Shown here: in pieces, positions 45,665 through 55,515 of the stretch
Layout: every line of letters begins with the position of its first letter
How positions within the stretch are numbered: the stretch's first letter is position 1
Assembly (NCBI RefSeq): GCF_004570325.1
Contig: NZ_SPQO01000018.1
Span: 47,175 to 111,174 of the forward strand
Source: Mycobacterium sp. PS03-16
GTDB taxonomy: Bacteria > Actinomycetota > Actinomycetes > Mycobacteriales > Mycobacteriaceae
DNA: 64,000 nucleotides
Reading direction: 5' to 3'
Program-made: the position numbers and the translations under genes
Notes under the pieces: generated by a model
Told to the model about the DNA's origin: nothing
The model's input: only the letters and a program-made list of their open reading frames with translations
The model's database searches: none

Positions 45665-46891
45665 TCAGACCACCGTCAGCGGCAGCGACCGGCGCGGCTG
45701 GAATTCGAAGGCCACCCCGCCGCTGACCCGCACCACGCCCACCTCGGACAGCTCCTTGGCGGGGGTGTCGCGTCGCACCACCCGCGCGGTCCAGTCGGTG
45801 TCGCCGCCGGTGACCTCGACGTCGAGGTGCGGGTCGATCGCGGCGGCGGCGGCCCGCAGCGGGCGCACCTCACCGGGATGCACCAGCGCCGGCCACGCCC
45901 CGTCCTCGTGCGCGGATGAGCGCTCGACGTGCACGGTGTCGGGACCGAACTCCGCGGTGACGTACGGCGCCGGGTTGAGCATCGGGTGCAGCGCCAGCGT
46001 GCGCACCGCACCCTCGATGCCGCCGGGCAGGCCCAACGCGCGGTGGATGCGCTCGGCCGCCACGCCCGCGACGCCGATCAGCTGCTTGGTGCAGATCTCG
46101 GTGGCCAATTCGGTGTTGGTCCCGGCCCGCTTGCCGACGGCGATGACGAAGCTGAGGTTGAGCAGGTGCATCTGCAGGCAGACCTCGTCGGCCATGCGGA
46201 TCAGCGCCGAGCGGGAGAACGCGGCGAAGTCGAAGTCGCTCAGCAGCGGCCCCGAGTAGTCCGCATGCCCCTCGTCCGACGGGTCGATCGGGTCGAGTTC
46301 CGTGCGCGCGGCACGCGACCGGCCGACCACCTCGAGCACCGGGTGGTCCTCGACCTCCGGATGCGACTCGTCGATGACGACGGTCCACGCGCAGTGCGGC
46401 TGCCGGTCGGCCGGGGTGCGCGGCGGCCGGTGAATCGGCCGGATCTGCGCCCGCCGGTTGGTGGCCACGGCCGTCGCGTCGAACGTCGGATCCTCGATGT
46501 CGTGGCACATCCCGCGCACGTAGTCCTCACCCATCGGTTCGACGTCGAGCAGCGCCCCGCAGTGGTCGAGGTGGAATTCGCCGTGCCAGCGGTCGTGCAC
46601 GGTGTAGCGGAAGTCCATGAACTGCGGTGGGGCGCCGATGTCGAGCTGCAGGCCCTTGAAGATCGTGATCACGTCGACGCCCTCGTATCGCAGCGCCCGC
46701 TGCATCCGCCGGGTGTAGATGGGGCTGGCGCCCATCCACTCCTCGATCGCGATCTGCAGCATCTCGTCGCGGCCGAAATTCGCGATGCACCAGGCCATCC
46801 CGGACCGGTCGATGAGCTGGCCGATCAAAAACAACTCCGGCACCAGGCGCGCGAGCTCATCCCGCGTCAGGGATTCGAACCTACTGGTCAT
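45665..46891 (-). CDS. unrecognised 408-residue protein at the end of the aldA arm
   Basis: I do not recognise this family. The soluble 408-residue protein has an N-terminal helical part (DELARLVPELFLIGQLIDR), a histidine- and aspartate-rich centre (HDRWHGEFHLDHCGALLDVE, then GMCHDIEDPTFDATA) and a cysteine-poor C-terminal half. No signal peptide or membrane segment is seen. H-x-D-H-C and C-H-D clusters could bind metal. Its ATG overlaps the stop of the carboxymuconolactone-decarboxylase-like gene by 11 bases, so it is the last gene of the aldA-SDR-Rv0770-Rv0771 row and may act on the same lipid or steroid substrate. Confidence 0.6.
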   Translation of the reverse strand: MTSRFESLTRDELARLVPELFLIGQLIDRSGMAWCIANFGRDEMLQIAIEEWMGASPIYTRRMQRALRYEGVDVITIFKGLQLDIGAPPQFMDFRYTVHDRWHGEFHLDHCGALLDVEPMGEDYVRGMCHDIEDPTFDATAVATNRRAQIRPIHRPPRTPADRQPHCAWTVVIDESHPEVEDHPVLEVVGRSRAARTELDPIDPSDEGHADYSGPLLSDFDFAAFSRSALIRMADEVCLQMHLLNLSFVIAVGKRAGTNTELATEICTKQLIGVAGVAAERIHRALGLPGGIEGAVRTLALHPMLNPAPYVTAEFGPDTVHVERSSAHEDGAWPALVHPGEVRPLRAAAAAIDPHLDVEVTGGDTDWTARVVRRDTPAKELSEVGVVRVSGGVAFEFQPRRSLPLTVV

Positions 46892-47315
46892 CGAGTGTGC
46901 TTCCCGAGTGCATGTTCAGCGCGGCATTCACATTGGCCTTCTTGTCCTCGCCACTGCCGGCGTTCTTCTTCCGCTGCTTGGCCACCTTGGTGACGACACC
47001 GTCGAGTTTGGAGCCCAGCGGGAAGCCAAGGTAGTGGGTGAGGAAGATCGCCATCTCCTTGAGCTCGTCCTCGCTGAGCTCCTCGTTGGCCATCGCGGCG
47101 TTGGCCTGGATCTCGGCCAGATCGGTGATGCCCAGGGCCGTCACCACGGTGAGCGTCATGATCCGCTTGTCGCGCATGGACAACCCGGGTCGGTTCCAGA
47201 TGGTGCCGAACAGGTGGTCGGCGGTCAGAGCGAAGTAGTCGCCGGGCATGTCCGGCATCTCCCAGCCGTACACCTCGTTCATCTTCTCGAGGCCCTTACG
47301 GCGCAGTTCGTCCAT
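46881..47315 (-). CDS. carboxymuconolactone decarboxylase family protein (Rv0771)
   Basis: The 144-residue protein belongs to the AhpD/CMD family: GDYFALTADHLFGTIWNRPG and RDKRIMTLTVVTALGITDL are its signature helices. The AhpD-type CxxC redox pair is missing, so it is more likely of the decarboxylase type acting on a lactone or a thiol-independent reaction. Length agrees with Rv0771. ATG 47315 is preceded by GAGGAGGAG; four bases separate it from the upstream stop. Confidence 0.88.
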   Translation of the reverse strand: MDELRRKGLEKMNEVYGWEMPDMPGDYFALTADHLFGTIWNRPGLSMRDKRIMTLTVVTALGITDLAEIQANAAMANEELSEDELKEMAIFLTHYLGFPLGSKLDGVVTKVAKQRKKNAGSGEDKKANVNAALNMHSGSTLDDQ

Positions 47316-47319
47316 CAGC

Positions 47320-48183
47320 TCACTCCTCCTCGCTCGAGGCGACGTGCGGAACACCCAGGCCGTCCGCGAGGTCGCGCAGGGCCACCTCCGCCAGCGGCAG
47401 ATCGACCGACACCGCCTCGCCGAGGGCCAGGGCCAGGCTCAGGTCCTTCTCCCCCAGCCCCCGGGTGTGCAGGAACATGTCGTAGAGGAAATGGTCGTGG
47501 TCGAGCGGGTTCATGTTGTCGCGCACCATGATCGCGCCGGGCCCGCCGGTGAGCGCGTCGGTGTGGCGGACCACCCGGCCCAGCGCCTGGATGTCCAGGC
47601 CGGCGTGTTCGGCCAGCCGCATCGCCTCGCAGGCCGCCGCGAACCCGGTGAACGACAGCATGTTGCGGGCCAGCTTCATCCGGGTGCCGGCGCCGGGCTC
47701 ACCCGCGTAGACGACCATCGACGCCCACTGCTTGAACGCGGGCTTGATCCGCTCGTACACCGCACGGTCGGCGCCGACCATGGTGGCCAGCTCGCCCTTC
47801 TCGGCTGCTCCCGCGCCGCCGCTGACCGGCGCGTCGACGATGTGGATGCCCTTGGGGCCGAGGTCGGCGGCGAGCTGTACCGCGGTGTCGGGGCTGATGG
47901 TCGAGTGGATCGCGATCACGGTGCCCGGCTTGGCGCGCGGGGCCAGTTCGGCGACGACGCCGCGCACCTGATCGTCGTTGAGCACGGTGATGCTGATGAT
48001 GTCGGCGGCCGCGACGTCGGCCACGCTGTCGGCCGGCGAGGCCCCCGCCTCGGCCAGCGGTGTCATCGCGTCGGTGCGCACGTCGAACACGATCAGCCCG
48101 CCGGGCCAGTTCACCAGCCGCCTGGCCATCGGGGCGCCCATGTTGCCCAGGCCGATGTAGCCGTAGCGCAAGTCGTCGCTCAT
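47320..48183 (-). CDS. NAD-binding 3-hydroxyisobutyrate dehydrogenase-like protein (Rv0770)
   Basis: The 287-residue enzyme has the beta-hydroxyacid dehydrogenase signature GYIGLGNMGAPMARRLVN at the N-terminus, SISPDTA-like binding region (IHSTISPDTAVQL), substrate motif DAPVSGGAGAAEKG and the lysine in RMKLARNMLSF. It would oxidise or reduce a beta-hydroxy acid with NAD(P). ATG 48183 follows GGAGGG at seven bases. It is the third gene of the aldA row, consistent with oxidation of a lipid or sterol side-chain intermediate. Confidence 0.9.
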   Translation of the reverse strand: MSDDLRYGYIGLGNMGAPMARRLVNWPGGLIVFDVRTDAMTPLAEAGASPADSVADVAAADIISITVLNDDQVRGVVAELAPRAKPGTVIAIHSTISPDTAVQLAADLGPKGIHIVDAPVSGGAGAAEKGELATMVGADRAVYERIKPAFKQWASMVVYAGEPGAGTRMKLARNMLSFTGFAAACEAMRLAEHAGLDIQALGRVVRHTDALTGGPGAIMVRDNMNPLDHDHFLYDMFLHTRGLGEKDLSLALALGEAVSVDLPLAEVALRDLADGLGVPHVASSEEE

Positions 48184-48187
48184 GTGT

Positions 48188-48214
48188 GCCCTCCGTTCTT
48201 CGCGCAAGCGCTCA
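48188..48214 (-). repeat. copy of the TGAGCGCTTGCGCGAAGA intercistronic repeat
   Basis: Read on the minus strand, TGATGAGCGCTTGCGCGAAG follows the stop of the SDR gene, and its TGA overlaps the stop region. The same 18-20-base unit occurs twice downstream of phoP (61746-61804). GCGC-TT-GCGC inside it can form a small stem. Confidence 0.6.
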
Positions 48215-48976
48215 TCACCGGATGATCTGGCCGCCGTCGACGTTGAAGATCTGTCCGGTGATCCACTTGGCCTGATCCGACAGCAGGAACAGGCACATCC
48301 CGACCAGATCCTCGGGCTGCCCCATGCGCGAGAGCGGGATGCCCTTGACGATGTCGGCCACCATCTCCTGCGGCGTGGTGGTGCGGTTGGCCTCGGTGTC
48401 GATCGGTCCGGGCGCGATGGCGTTGACCCGGATGTTCTGCCCGCCGAGTTCGGTGGCCAGCTGCTGGGTCAGGCCGTTGATGCCGACCTTGGCCAGCCCG
48501 TAGAAGTTCGAGTACAGCCACGCCGCGGTCGAGGACTGGTTGACGATCGCGCCCCCGCCGCGTTTGGCCATCTTGCGGTACACCGCGCGGGTGCACACCA
48601 GTGCGCCGTCGAGGTTCACGCTCATGAACTTCTTGTAGTACTCCCAGTCGACGGTGATCAGGAAGTCGAGCTTCATCCCGCCGAAGATCGCCGCATTGTT
48701 GACCAAATAGTCGATGCCGCCGAACTCCGACAGCGTCTGCGCCGCCATCTCTTTGGCGGAATCGGGATCGGAGACGTCGACACGTACCGCCAGCGCGTTT
48801 CCGCCCTCGCCGGTGATGCCGTCGGCCACCTTCTGCGCACCCTCGACGTTGATGTCGGCCACCACCACCGCGGCGCCCTCCCGCGCCAGCGCCTCCGCGT
48901 ACGCCTGGCCGATCCCGCCGCCCGCGCCGGTGACGATCGCGACCTTGTCCTTGAAGTCGTCGCCGTAGTTGACCAT
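48215..48976 (-). CDS. short-chain dehydrogenase (Rv0769)
   Basis: A classical SDR of 253 residues: cofactor motif TGAGGGIGQAYA (about residues 16-27), NNAAI, serine in VNQSSTAAW, and YGLAK (Y/K pair) followed by APGPIDTEANR. It would oxidise or reduce a hydroxyl of a lipid or steroid with NAD(P). Eight bases separate it from the upstream aldehyde dehydrogenase stop, so both are on one transcript. Counterpart Rv0769. Confidence 0.9.
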   Translation of the reverse strand: MVNYGDDFKDKVAIVTGAGGGIGQAYAEALAREGAAVVVADINVEGAQKVADGITGEGGNALAVRVDVSDPDSAKEMAAQTLSEFGGIDYLVNNAAIFGGMKLDFLITVDWEYYKKFMSVNLDGALVCTRAVYRKMAKRGGGAIVNQSSTAAWLYSNFYGLAKVGINGLTQQLATELGGQNIRVNAIAPGPIDTEANRTTTPQEMVADIVKGIPLSRMGQPEDLVGMCLFLLSDQAKWITGQIFNVDGGQIIR

Positions 48977-48984
48977 CCGCGCTC

Positions 48985-50454
48985 CTAGTTCGCTGCCGTG
49001 GCAATGAGTTTGATCTCGGTGTACTCCTCGAAACCGGCGACGCCCATCTCGCGGCCGATCCCGGACTGCTTGTAGCCGCCGAACGGCGCATCCGCCGAGT
49101 ACCAGATGCCGCCGTTGACACTGACGGTGCCGACCCGCAGCCGGGCCGCCACCGCCTGCGCACGGTCGTCGTCGCCGCTGAACACCGTGCCGGACAGTCC
49201 GTAGGGCGAGTCGTTGGCGATGCGCACCGCGTCGTCGTCGCCGTCGTGGGCGATCACGGTGAGCACCGGGCCGAAGATCTCCTCACGGGCCACCCGCGCG
49301 TCGTTGGTGAGCCCGGCGATCACCGTCGGCTCGATGAAGAAGCCGGTGTCGCGGTCGGCGGGACGGCCTCCGCCGCAGGCGAACCGGCCGCCTTCGACCA
49401 ATGCCAGGTCGAGATAGCCCTGGATGCGGTCGCGCTGGCGCGCAGAGATCACCGGACCGCAGACGGTGCGCTTGCTCGTCGGGTCACCCGGCGCGAGTGA
49501 GCCCATGGTGGCCGCGGCGACCGCCACTGCGTCCTCGTAAACGGCCCTCGGCACCACCAGGCGGGTGGTGATCGCACAGCCCTGTCCCGCGTGCATCGCG
49601 GCGGTGAACGCGGCCATCGAGCAGGCTCCGGCCAGGTCGGCGTCGTCGAGCACCAGGAACGCCGACTTGCCGCCGAGTTCGAGGAACACCTTCTTGATGG
49701 TGGCGGCCGCATCGGTCATCACCGCACGGCCGGTGGCGGTCGACCCGGTGAACGACACCATGTCCACCCGCGGGTCCTGCGACAGCATCGCGCCGACCGC
49801 GTGGTCGCTGGAGGTGACGACGTTGATGACGCCCGGCGGGAAATCGGTGTGCTCGGCGACGATCTCGCCGACCGCGGCCGCGCACCACGGGGTGTCGGGC
49901 GCCGGCTTGAGGATCAGCGTGTTGCCCGCCGCCAGCGCGGGGCCGACCTTGGCGAGGTTGATCTGATGCGGGAAATTCCACGGGGTGATCGCGCCGACGA
50001 CGCCGACGGCCTCGCGGGCGAGTGTGCGCCGGGTCGGAATGCCCTGCGGTGTCGCATGACCGAGGTCGGTGCGCCACTGATAGGACTCCGCGGTGTCGGC
50101 GGCGAAGGTCAGGTCCTCGATGGGGCCTTCCAGTTGCGCACCGGAGGTGAGCATGCGCGGTGCGCCGACCTCGGCGATGGTCAGGTCGCGCAGTTCCTCG
50201 ACGTGCTCGCGCAGCGCGTCTTTGAGCTGGCGCAGGCAGCGCACCCGCAGTGCGGTGTTGATGGACCAGTCGGTGTCGTCGAACGCCGCCCGGGCGGCCT
50301 CGATCGCACGATTCATATCGCCGGCGTCGGCGTCGGCGGCGACGCCGAGCACCTCCTCGGTGGCCGGGTTCACCGTGGGGAACGTGCCCCCGCTGCCGGT
50401 GACCAGCTTGCCGTCGACGAGCAGACGGCTCTCGCGATCGTCCAGGATCGGCAT
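48985..50454 (-). CDS. aldA: NAD-dependent aldehyde dehydrogenase
   Basis: The 489-residue ALDH (Rv0768, same length) has the substrate channel and cofactor motif ITPWNFPHQINLAKVGPAL, the catalytic glutamate in LELGGKSAFLV and the catalytic cysteine in AGQGCAITTRLVV, all intact. It oxidises an aldehyde to an acid with NAD; with adhB and P450 genes nearby it may complete side-chain oxidation of a lipid or sterol. ATG 50454 gives MPILDDRESRLLVDG; an earlier in-frame start adds four residues. A TATGTT hexamer and an operator palindrome lie just upstream. Confidence 0.93.
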   Translation of the reverse strand: MPILDDRESRLLVDGKLVTGSGGTFPTVNPATEEVLGVAADADAGDMNRAIEAARAAFDDTDWSINTALRVRCLRQLKDALREHVEELRDLTIAEVGAPRMLTSGAQLEGPIEDLTFAADTAESYQWRTDLGHATPQGIPTRRTLAREAVGVVGAITPWNFPHQINLAKVGPALAAGNTLILKPAPDTPWCAAAVGEIVAEHTDFPPGVINVVTSSDHAVGAMLSQDPRVDMVSFTGSTATGRAVMTDAAATIKKVFLELGGKSAFLVLDDADLAGACSMAAFTAAMHAGQGCAITTRLVVPRAVYEDAVAVAAATMGSLAPGDPTSKRTVCGPVISARQRDRIQGYLDLALVEGGRFACGGGRPADRDTGFFIEPTVIAGLTNDARVAREEIFGPVLTVIAHDGDDDAVRIANDSPYGLSGTVFSGDDDRAQAVAARLRVGTVSVNGGIWYSADAPFGGYKQSGIGREMGVAGFEEYTEIKLIATAAN

Positions 50455-50480
50455 CCTTGGCTCCACTTCCCACGCTCACT

Positions 50481-50492
50481 GGACAACTGTCC
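50481..50492. promoter_or_regulatory. palindrome GGACA-AC-TGTCC, putative TetR operator (aldA side)
   Basis: GGACAACTGTCC is an inverted repeat with a two-base spacer, preceded by T, so that it reads TGGACA-N2-TGTCC. It lies about 10-20 bases after the predicted aldA start site, where a bound repressor would block transcription. It matches the second palindrome at 50638-50651. Confidence 0.6.
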
Positions 50493-50507
50493 GGATCAGG
50501 TGAGTCG

Positions 50508-50513
50508 AACATA
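50508..50513 (-). promoter_or_regulatory. -10 element (TATGTT) of aldA
   Basis: Minus-strand TATGTT lies 54 bases before the aldA ATG; transcription would start near 50501, inside reach of the operator at 50481-50492. Confidence 0.5.
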
Positions 50514-50632
50514 GACCGCACGCGATACGGGTGGCAAGCAGTCCCGGCGCGGTCCGCGGGCCCGCTCGCGGACAGATGGCCGATGATCTGCGATTTCACT
50601 GCCGCCGCTTGCCCCGGACCCGGGGCGTCGCC

Positions 50633-50638
50633 TACGTT
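50633..50638 (+). promoter_or_regulatory. -10 element (TACGTT) for leaderless TetR-cyp123 mRNA
   Basis: TACGTT is six bases upstream of the GTG at 50645, so the mRNA of the TetR gene and the following P450 genes would begin at the start codon. Confidence 0.5.
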
Positions 50639-50651
50639 GGACATGTGTCCA
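50638..50651. promoter_or_regulatory. palindrome TGGACA-TG-TGTCCA, putative TetR operator (cyp123 side)
   Basis: Perfect six-base arms with a two-base spacer overlap the -10 element and the GTG start of the TetR gene. With the matching palindrome at 50481-50492 they frame the divergent promoter region, consistent with autorepression and joint control of both arms. Confidence 0.65.
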
Positions 50652-51229
50652 GCGAGCCCGTGGTCGCGATCACAGAGACGCCGCGCAACCGGCGGCAGGA
50701 GGAGACCTTCCGCAAGGTGCTCACCGCCGGTGTGGAGATGCTGCGCGAATCGTCCTATGCCGACCTCACCGTCCGGGCGGTGGCCGCGCGGGCGAAGGTC
50801 GCACCTGCCACCGCCTACACCTACTTCTCGTCGAAGAATCATCTGATCGCCGAGGTGTACCTGGACCTCATCCGGCAGGTGCCGTACTTCACCGACGTGA
50901 ACGACAGCCTGCTGACACGGGTGGACAAGGCCCTGCGCAGCATGACGCTGATGCTGGCCGACGAACCCGAGGTGGCGGCCGCCTGCACCACCGCGCTGCT
51001 GAGCAACAGCGACGCCGCGGTGCGCACGGTGCGCGACCGGATCGGCGCCGAGATCCACAAGCGCATCACCTCCGCAATCGGCCCCGGCGCGGATGCGCGC
51101 AAGGTGTCGGCGCTGGAGATGACCTTCTTCGGTGCGCTGGTCAACGCCGGCAGCGGCGCGTTCACCTATCACCAGATCGCCGACCGCCTCAGCTACGTGG
51201 TGGGGCTCGTCCTCGGAGAGGACCGATGA
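50645..51229 (+). CDS. TetR-family regulator of the cyp123-cyp51/aldA region (Rv0767c type)
   Basis: The 194-residue protein has an HTH in RRQEETFRKVLTAGVEML and VAARAKVAPATAYTYFSSKNHLIAEVY (about residues 15-70). It is transcribed divergently from aldA, and the GTG start at 50645 was chosen because relatives begin VSSEPVVA-like and because a -10 hexamer lies six bases before it. A palindrome overlapping this start is a likely autorepression site. Twenty-two bases separate its stop from cyp123, so it leads the cyp123-SDR-cyp51-ferredoxin operon. The effector is unknown. Confidence 0.88.
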   Translation: MSSEPVVAITETPRNRRQEETFRKVLTAGVEMLRESSYADLTVRAVAARAKVAPATAYTYFSSKNHLIAEVYLDLIRQVPYFTDVNDSLLTRVDKALRSMTLMLADEPEVAAACTTALLSNSDAAVRTVRDRIGAEIHKRITSAIGPGADARKVSALEMTFFGALVNAGSGAFTYHQIADRLSYVVGLVLGEDR

Positions 51230-51251
51230 GCAGAAGCCTGGGAGACGACCA

Positions 51252-52457
51252 TTGACCGTGACTGACCTGGTTCTCGACCCGTACGACTACGACTTCCACG
51301 AGGACCCGTACCCGTACTACCGGCGGCTGCGCGACGAGGCCCCGCTGTACCGCAACGACAAGCTCGGCTTCTGGGCGCTGAGCCGGCACCAGGACGTGCT
51401 GCAGGGGTTCCGCAACAGCACCACGCTGTCCAACAAGTACGGCGTTTCGCTCGACCCGGTGTCCCGCGGACCGCACGCCGCGAAGACCATGTCGTTCCTC
51501 GCGATGGACGACCCTGCGCATCTGCGCCTGCGCACGCTGGTCTCCAAGGGATTCACCCCGCGCCGCATCCGCGAGCTCGAACCGCGGGTCACCGAGCTGA
51601 CGGTCAAACACCTCGACACGATGCTCGAGAAGGCCGGTGACGGCACCGTCGACTACGTTGCCGAATTCGCCGGCAAACTCCCGATGGACGTCATCTCCGA
51701 GCTGATGGGCGTCCCGGAAGCCGACCGTGACCGCATCCGGGCGCTGGCCGACGGGGTGATGCACCGCGACGACGGCGTCACCGACGTCCCCGCCGAAGCG
51801 GTGGAGGCATCACTCAACCTGATCGTCTACTACCAGGACATGGTCGCCGAGCGCCGCAAGACCCTCACCGACGACCTGACCTCGGCGCTGCTGGAGGCCG
51901 AGATCGACGGTGACCGGCTCACCGACGAGGAAGTGCTCGGCTTCATGTTCCTGATGGTCATCGCCGGCAACGAGACCACCACCAAACTGCTGGCCAACGC
52001 CGCGTTCTGGGGCCATAGGAATCCCGATCAGCTCGCACCGGTTTACGAGGATCTCTCGACGGTCCCGCTGTGGGTCGAGGAGACGCTGCGCTACGACACC
52101 TCCAGCCAGATCCTGGCCCGCACGGTCGTCGGTGAGCTCACGCTCTACGACACCCGCATCCCCGACGGCGACGTCCTGCTCCTGCTGCCCGGGTCGGCGC
52201 ACCGCGACGAGCGGGTCTTCGACCACCCCGACGAGTACCGCATCGGTCGTGAGATCGGTTCCAAGCTGATGAGTTTCGGCAGCGGTGCACATTTCTGCCT
52301 CGGCGCCCACCTGGCCCGCATGGAAGCCCGGGTGGCCCTGACCGAGCTCTTCCGGCGAATCCGCGGATACGAGGTCGACGAGGCCAACGCCGTCCGCGTC
52401 CACTCGAGCAATGTCCGCGGATTCGCCCACCTTCCCATCAAAGTCCAGATCCGCTGA
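51252..52457 (+). CDS. cyp123: cytochrome P450, CYP123 family
   Basis: The 401-residue P450 has MVIAGNETTTKLLAN (I helix) and SFGSGAHFCLGAHLARME with heme thiolate C349. Identity with CYP123 (Rv0766c) is clear from the opening VLDPYDYDFHEDPYPYYRRL and from the gene order. Its natural substrate is unknown. The TTG at 51252 is preferred because GGGAG lies eight bases upstream; a GTG two codons later is the alternative. It is followed by an SDR gene 11 bases on. Confidence 0.92.
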   Translation: MTVTDLVLDPYDYDFHEDPYPYYRRLRDEAPLYRNDKLGFWALSRHQDVLQGFRNSTTLSNKYGVSLDPVSRGPHAAKTMSFLAMDDPAHLRLRTLVSKGFTPRRIRELEPRVTELTVKHLDTMLEKAGDGTVDYVAEFAGKLPMDVISELMGVPEADRDRIRALADGVMHRDDGVTDVPAEAVEASLNLIVYYQDMVAERRKTLTDDLTSALLEAEIDGDRLTDEEVLGFMFLMVIAGNETTTKLLANAAFWGHRNPDQLAPVYEDLSTVPLWVEETLRYDTSSQILARTVVGELTLYDTRIPDGDVLLLLPGSAHRDERVFDHPDEYRIGREIGSKLMSFGSGAHFCLGAHLARMEARVALTELFRRIRGYEVDEANAVRVHSSNVRGFAHLPIKVQIR

Positions 52458-52468
52458 GGGGTCGCCAG

Positions 52469-53289
52469 ATGCCACGTTTCGCACCACTTCCCGAGCGCCG
52501 GCCGGTGATCGTCGCCGGCGCCTCCTCCGGGATCGGGGAGGCCACCGCGATCGAACTCGCCGCCCACGGCTTCCCCGTCGCGTTGGGCGCCCGGCGCGTG
52601 GAGAAGCTGGCCGACCTGGTCGGCAAGATCGAGGCCGACGGCGGTGAGGCCGTCGGCTTCCACCTCGACGTGACAGATCCGAACTCGGTGAAGGCGTTTG
52701 TGGCACAGTCGGTCGAGGCGCTGGGTGACATCGAGATTCTGGTGGCCGGCGCCGGTGACACCTACTTCGGCAAGCTCGCCGAAATCACCACCGACGAGTT
52801 CGAGTCCCAGTTGCAGATCCACCTCGTCGGTGCCAACCGGCTGGCAGCCGCCGTGCTGCCGGGCATGCTCGAGCGCCGGCGCGGCGACCTCATTTTCGTC
52901 GGCTCCGACGTCGCGCTGCGGCAGCGCCCGCACATGGGTGCCTACGGAGCCGCGAAAGCCGCGCTGGTCGCCATGGTGAACAACTTCCAGATGGAGCTGG
53001 AGGGCACCGGGGTACGCGCCTCGATCGTGCACCCCGGCCCGACCAAGACGTCGATGGGCTGGAGCCTGCCCGCCGAGAAGATCGGTCCGGCACTGGAGGA
53101 CTGGGCCAAGTGGGGGCAGGCCCGCCACGACTACTTCCTGCGGGCGAGCGATCTCGCCCGCGCGATCACATTCGTCGCCGAGACGCCGCGCGGCGGGTTC
53201 ATCGCCAACATGGAACTGCAACCCGAGGCACCGTTGGTCGATGTCAAAGACCGTCAACAGCTCAAGCTGGGACCGGAGGGGATGCCGTC

Positions 53290-53293
<4 letters not shown>
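52469..53293 (+). CDS. short-chain dehydrogenase (Rv0765c)
   Basis: A 274-residue SDR: cofactor motif AGASSGIGEATA (about residues 16-27), FVGSD with serine, then YGAAK (Y/K) and HPGPTKTSMGW. It probably oxidises or reduces a sterol or lipid hydroxyl next to the P450 steps. The C-terminal QQLKLGPEGMPS tail is unusual for the family but ends in the four-base overlap (ATGA) with cyp51. The operon position agrees with M. tuberculosis Rv0765c. Confidence 0.88.
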
Positions 53294-54854
<1,561 letters not shown>

Positions 54855-55415
54855 GTGAAGATGCCGGCATTTCCCCGCGAACAGCTCGACGACTGGGTGC
54901 AGCGGTGGCTGCAGGTCAACCGCGACGCCGAGAAGGCCGGCGACTGGAAGCCGCTGGCCGACTTCTACGCCGACGACGCCACCTACGGCTGGAACATCGG
55001 TCCCAAAGAGGACGTGATGTGCATCGGCATCGAGGAGATCCGCGACATCGCCCTCGGGCTGGAGATGGCCGGTCTGGAAGGCTGGAAATACCCCTACCAG
55101 AAGGTGATCATCGACGACCGGATCGGCGAGATCGTCGGCTTCTGGAAGCAGGTCGTCACCGACCCGGACAACCCGGGGGGCGGCGAGCGGGAGATCTACG
55201 GGATCGGCGGCAGCTGGTTCCGGCTCAACGGGAACCTCAAGATCGAGTGGCAGCGCGACTTCTTCGATTTCGGCCACGTGCAGAAGCTGTACCTCGACCT
55301 GATGAAGGACGGGAAGCTGTCGGCGGGCATGCAGAAGCGCATCGAACGCAGCCTGGCCGGGGAGAAGCTGCCCGGCTACTACCCCCTCGGCCAATCCCCC
55401 GTCCCGATCTGGTGA
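54855..55415 (+). CDS. SnoaL/NTF2-like protein of unknown function (Rv0762c)
   Basis: This 186-residue protein contains a NTF2-like cone fold signature: a helical start DDWVQRWLQVNRDAEKAGDW, then FYADDATYGWNIG, later WFRLNGNLKIEWQRDFFDFG. Such folds hold ligand-binding or lyase/isomerase sites. It lies between the ferredoxin and the adhB gene. GTG 54855 abuts the ferredoxin stop; ATG 54861 two codons later would be the family start as well. No function is established. Confidence 0.82.
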   Translation: MKMPAFPREQLDDWVQRWLQVNRDAEKAGDWKPLADFYADDATYGWNIGPKEDVMCIGIEEIRDIALGLEMAGLEGWKYPYQKVIIDDRIGEIVGFWKQVVTDPDNPGGGEREIYGIGGSWFRLNGNLKIEWQRDFFDFGHVQKLYLDLMKDGKLSAGMQKRIERSLAGEKLPGYYPLGQSPVPIW

Positions 55416-55515
55416 CGGCCGACGGAACTGTGTACTTTGACACCCGTCGAGTGGTGATGAGACCTACGTCACTACTCTGGTGCACACGGATCTCCTCACG
55501 GAAAGCAGGACGAGC

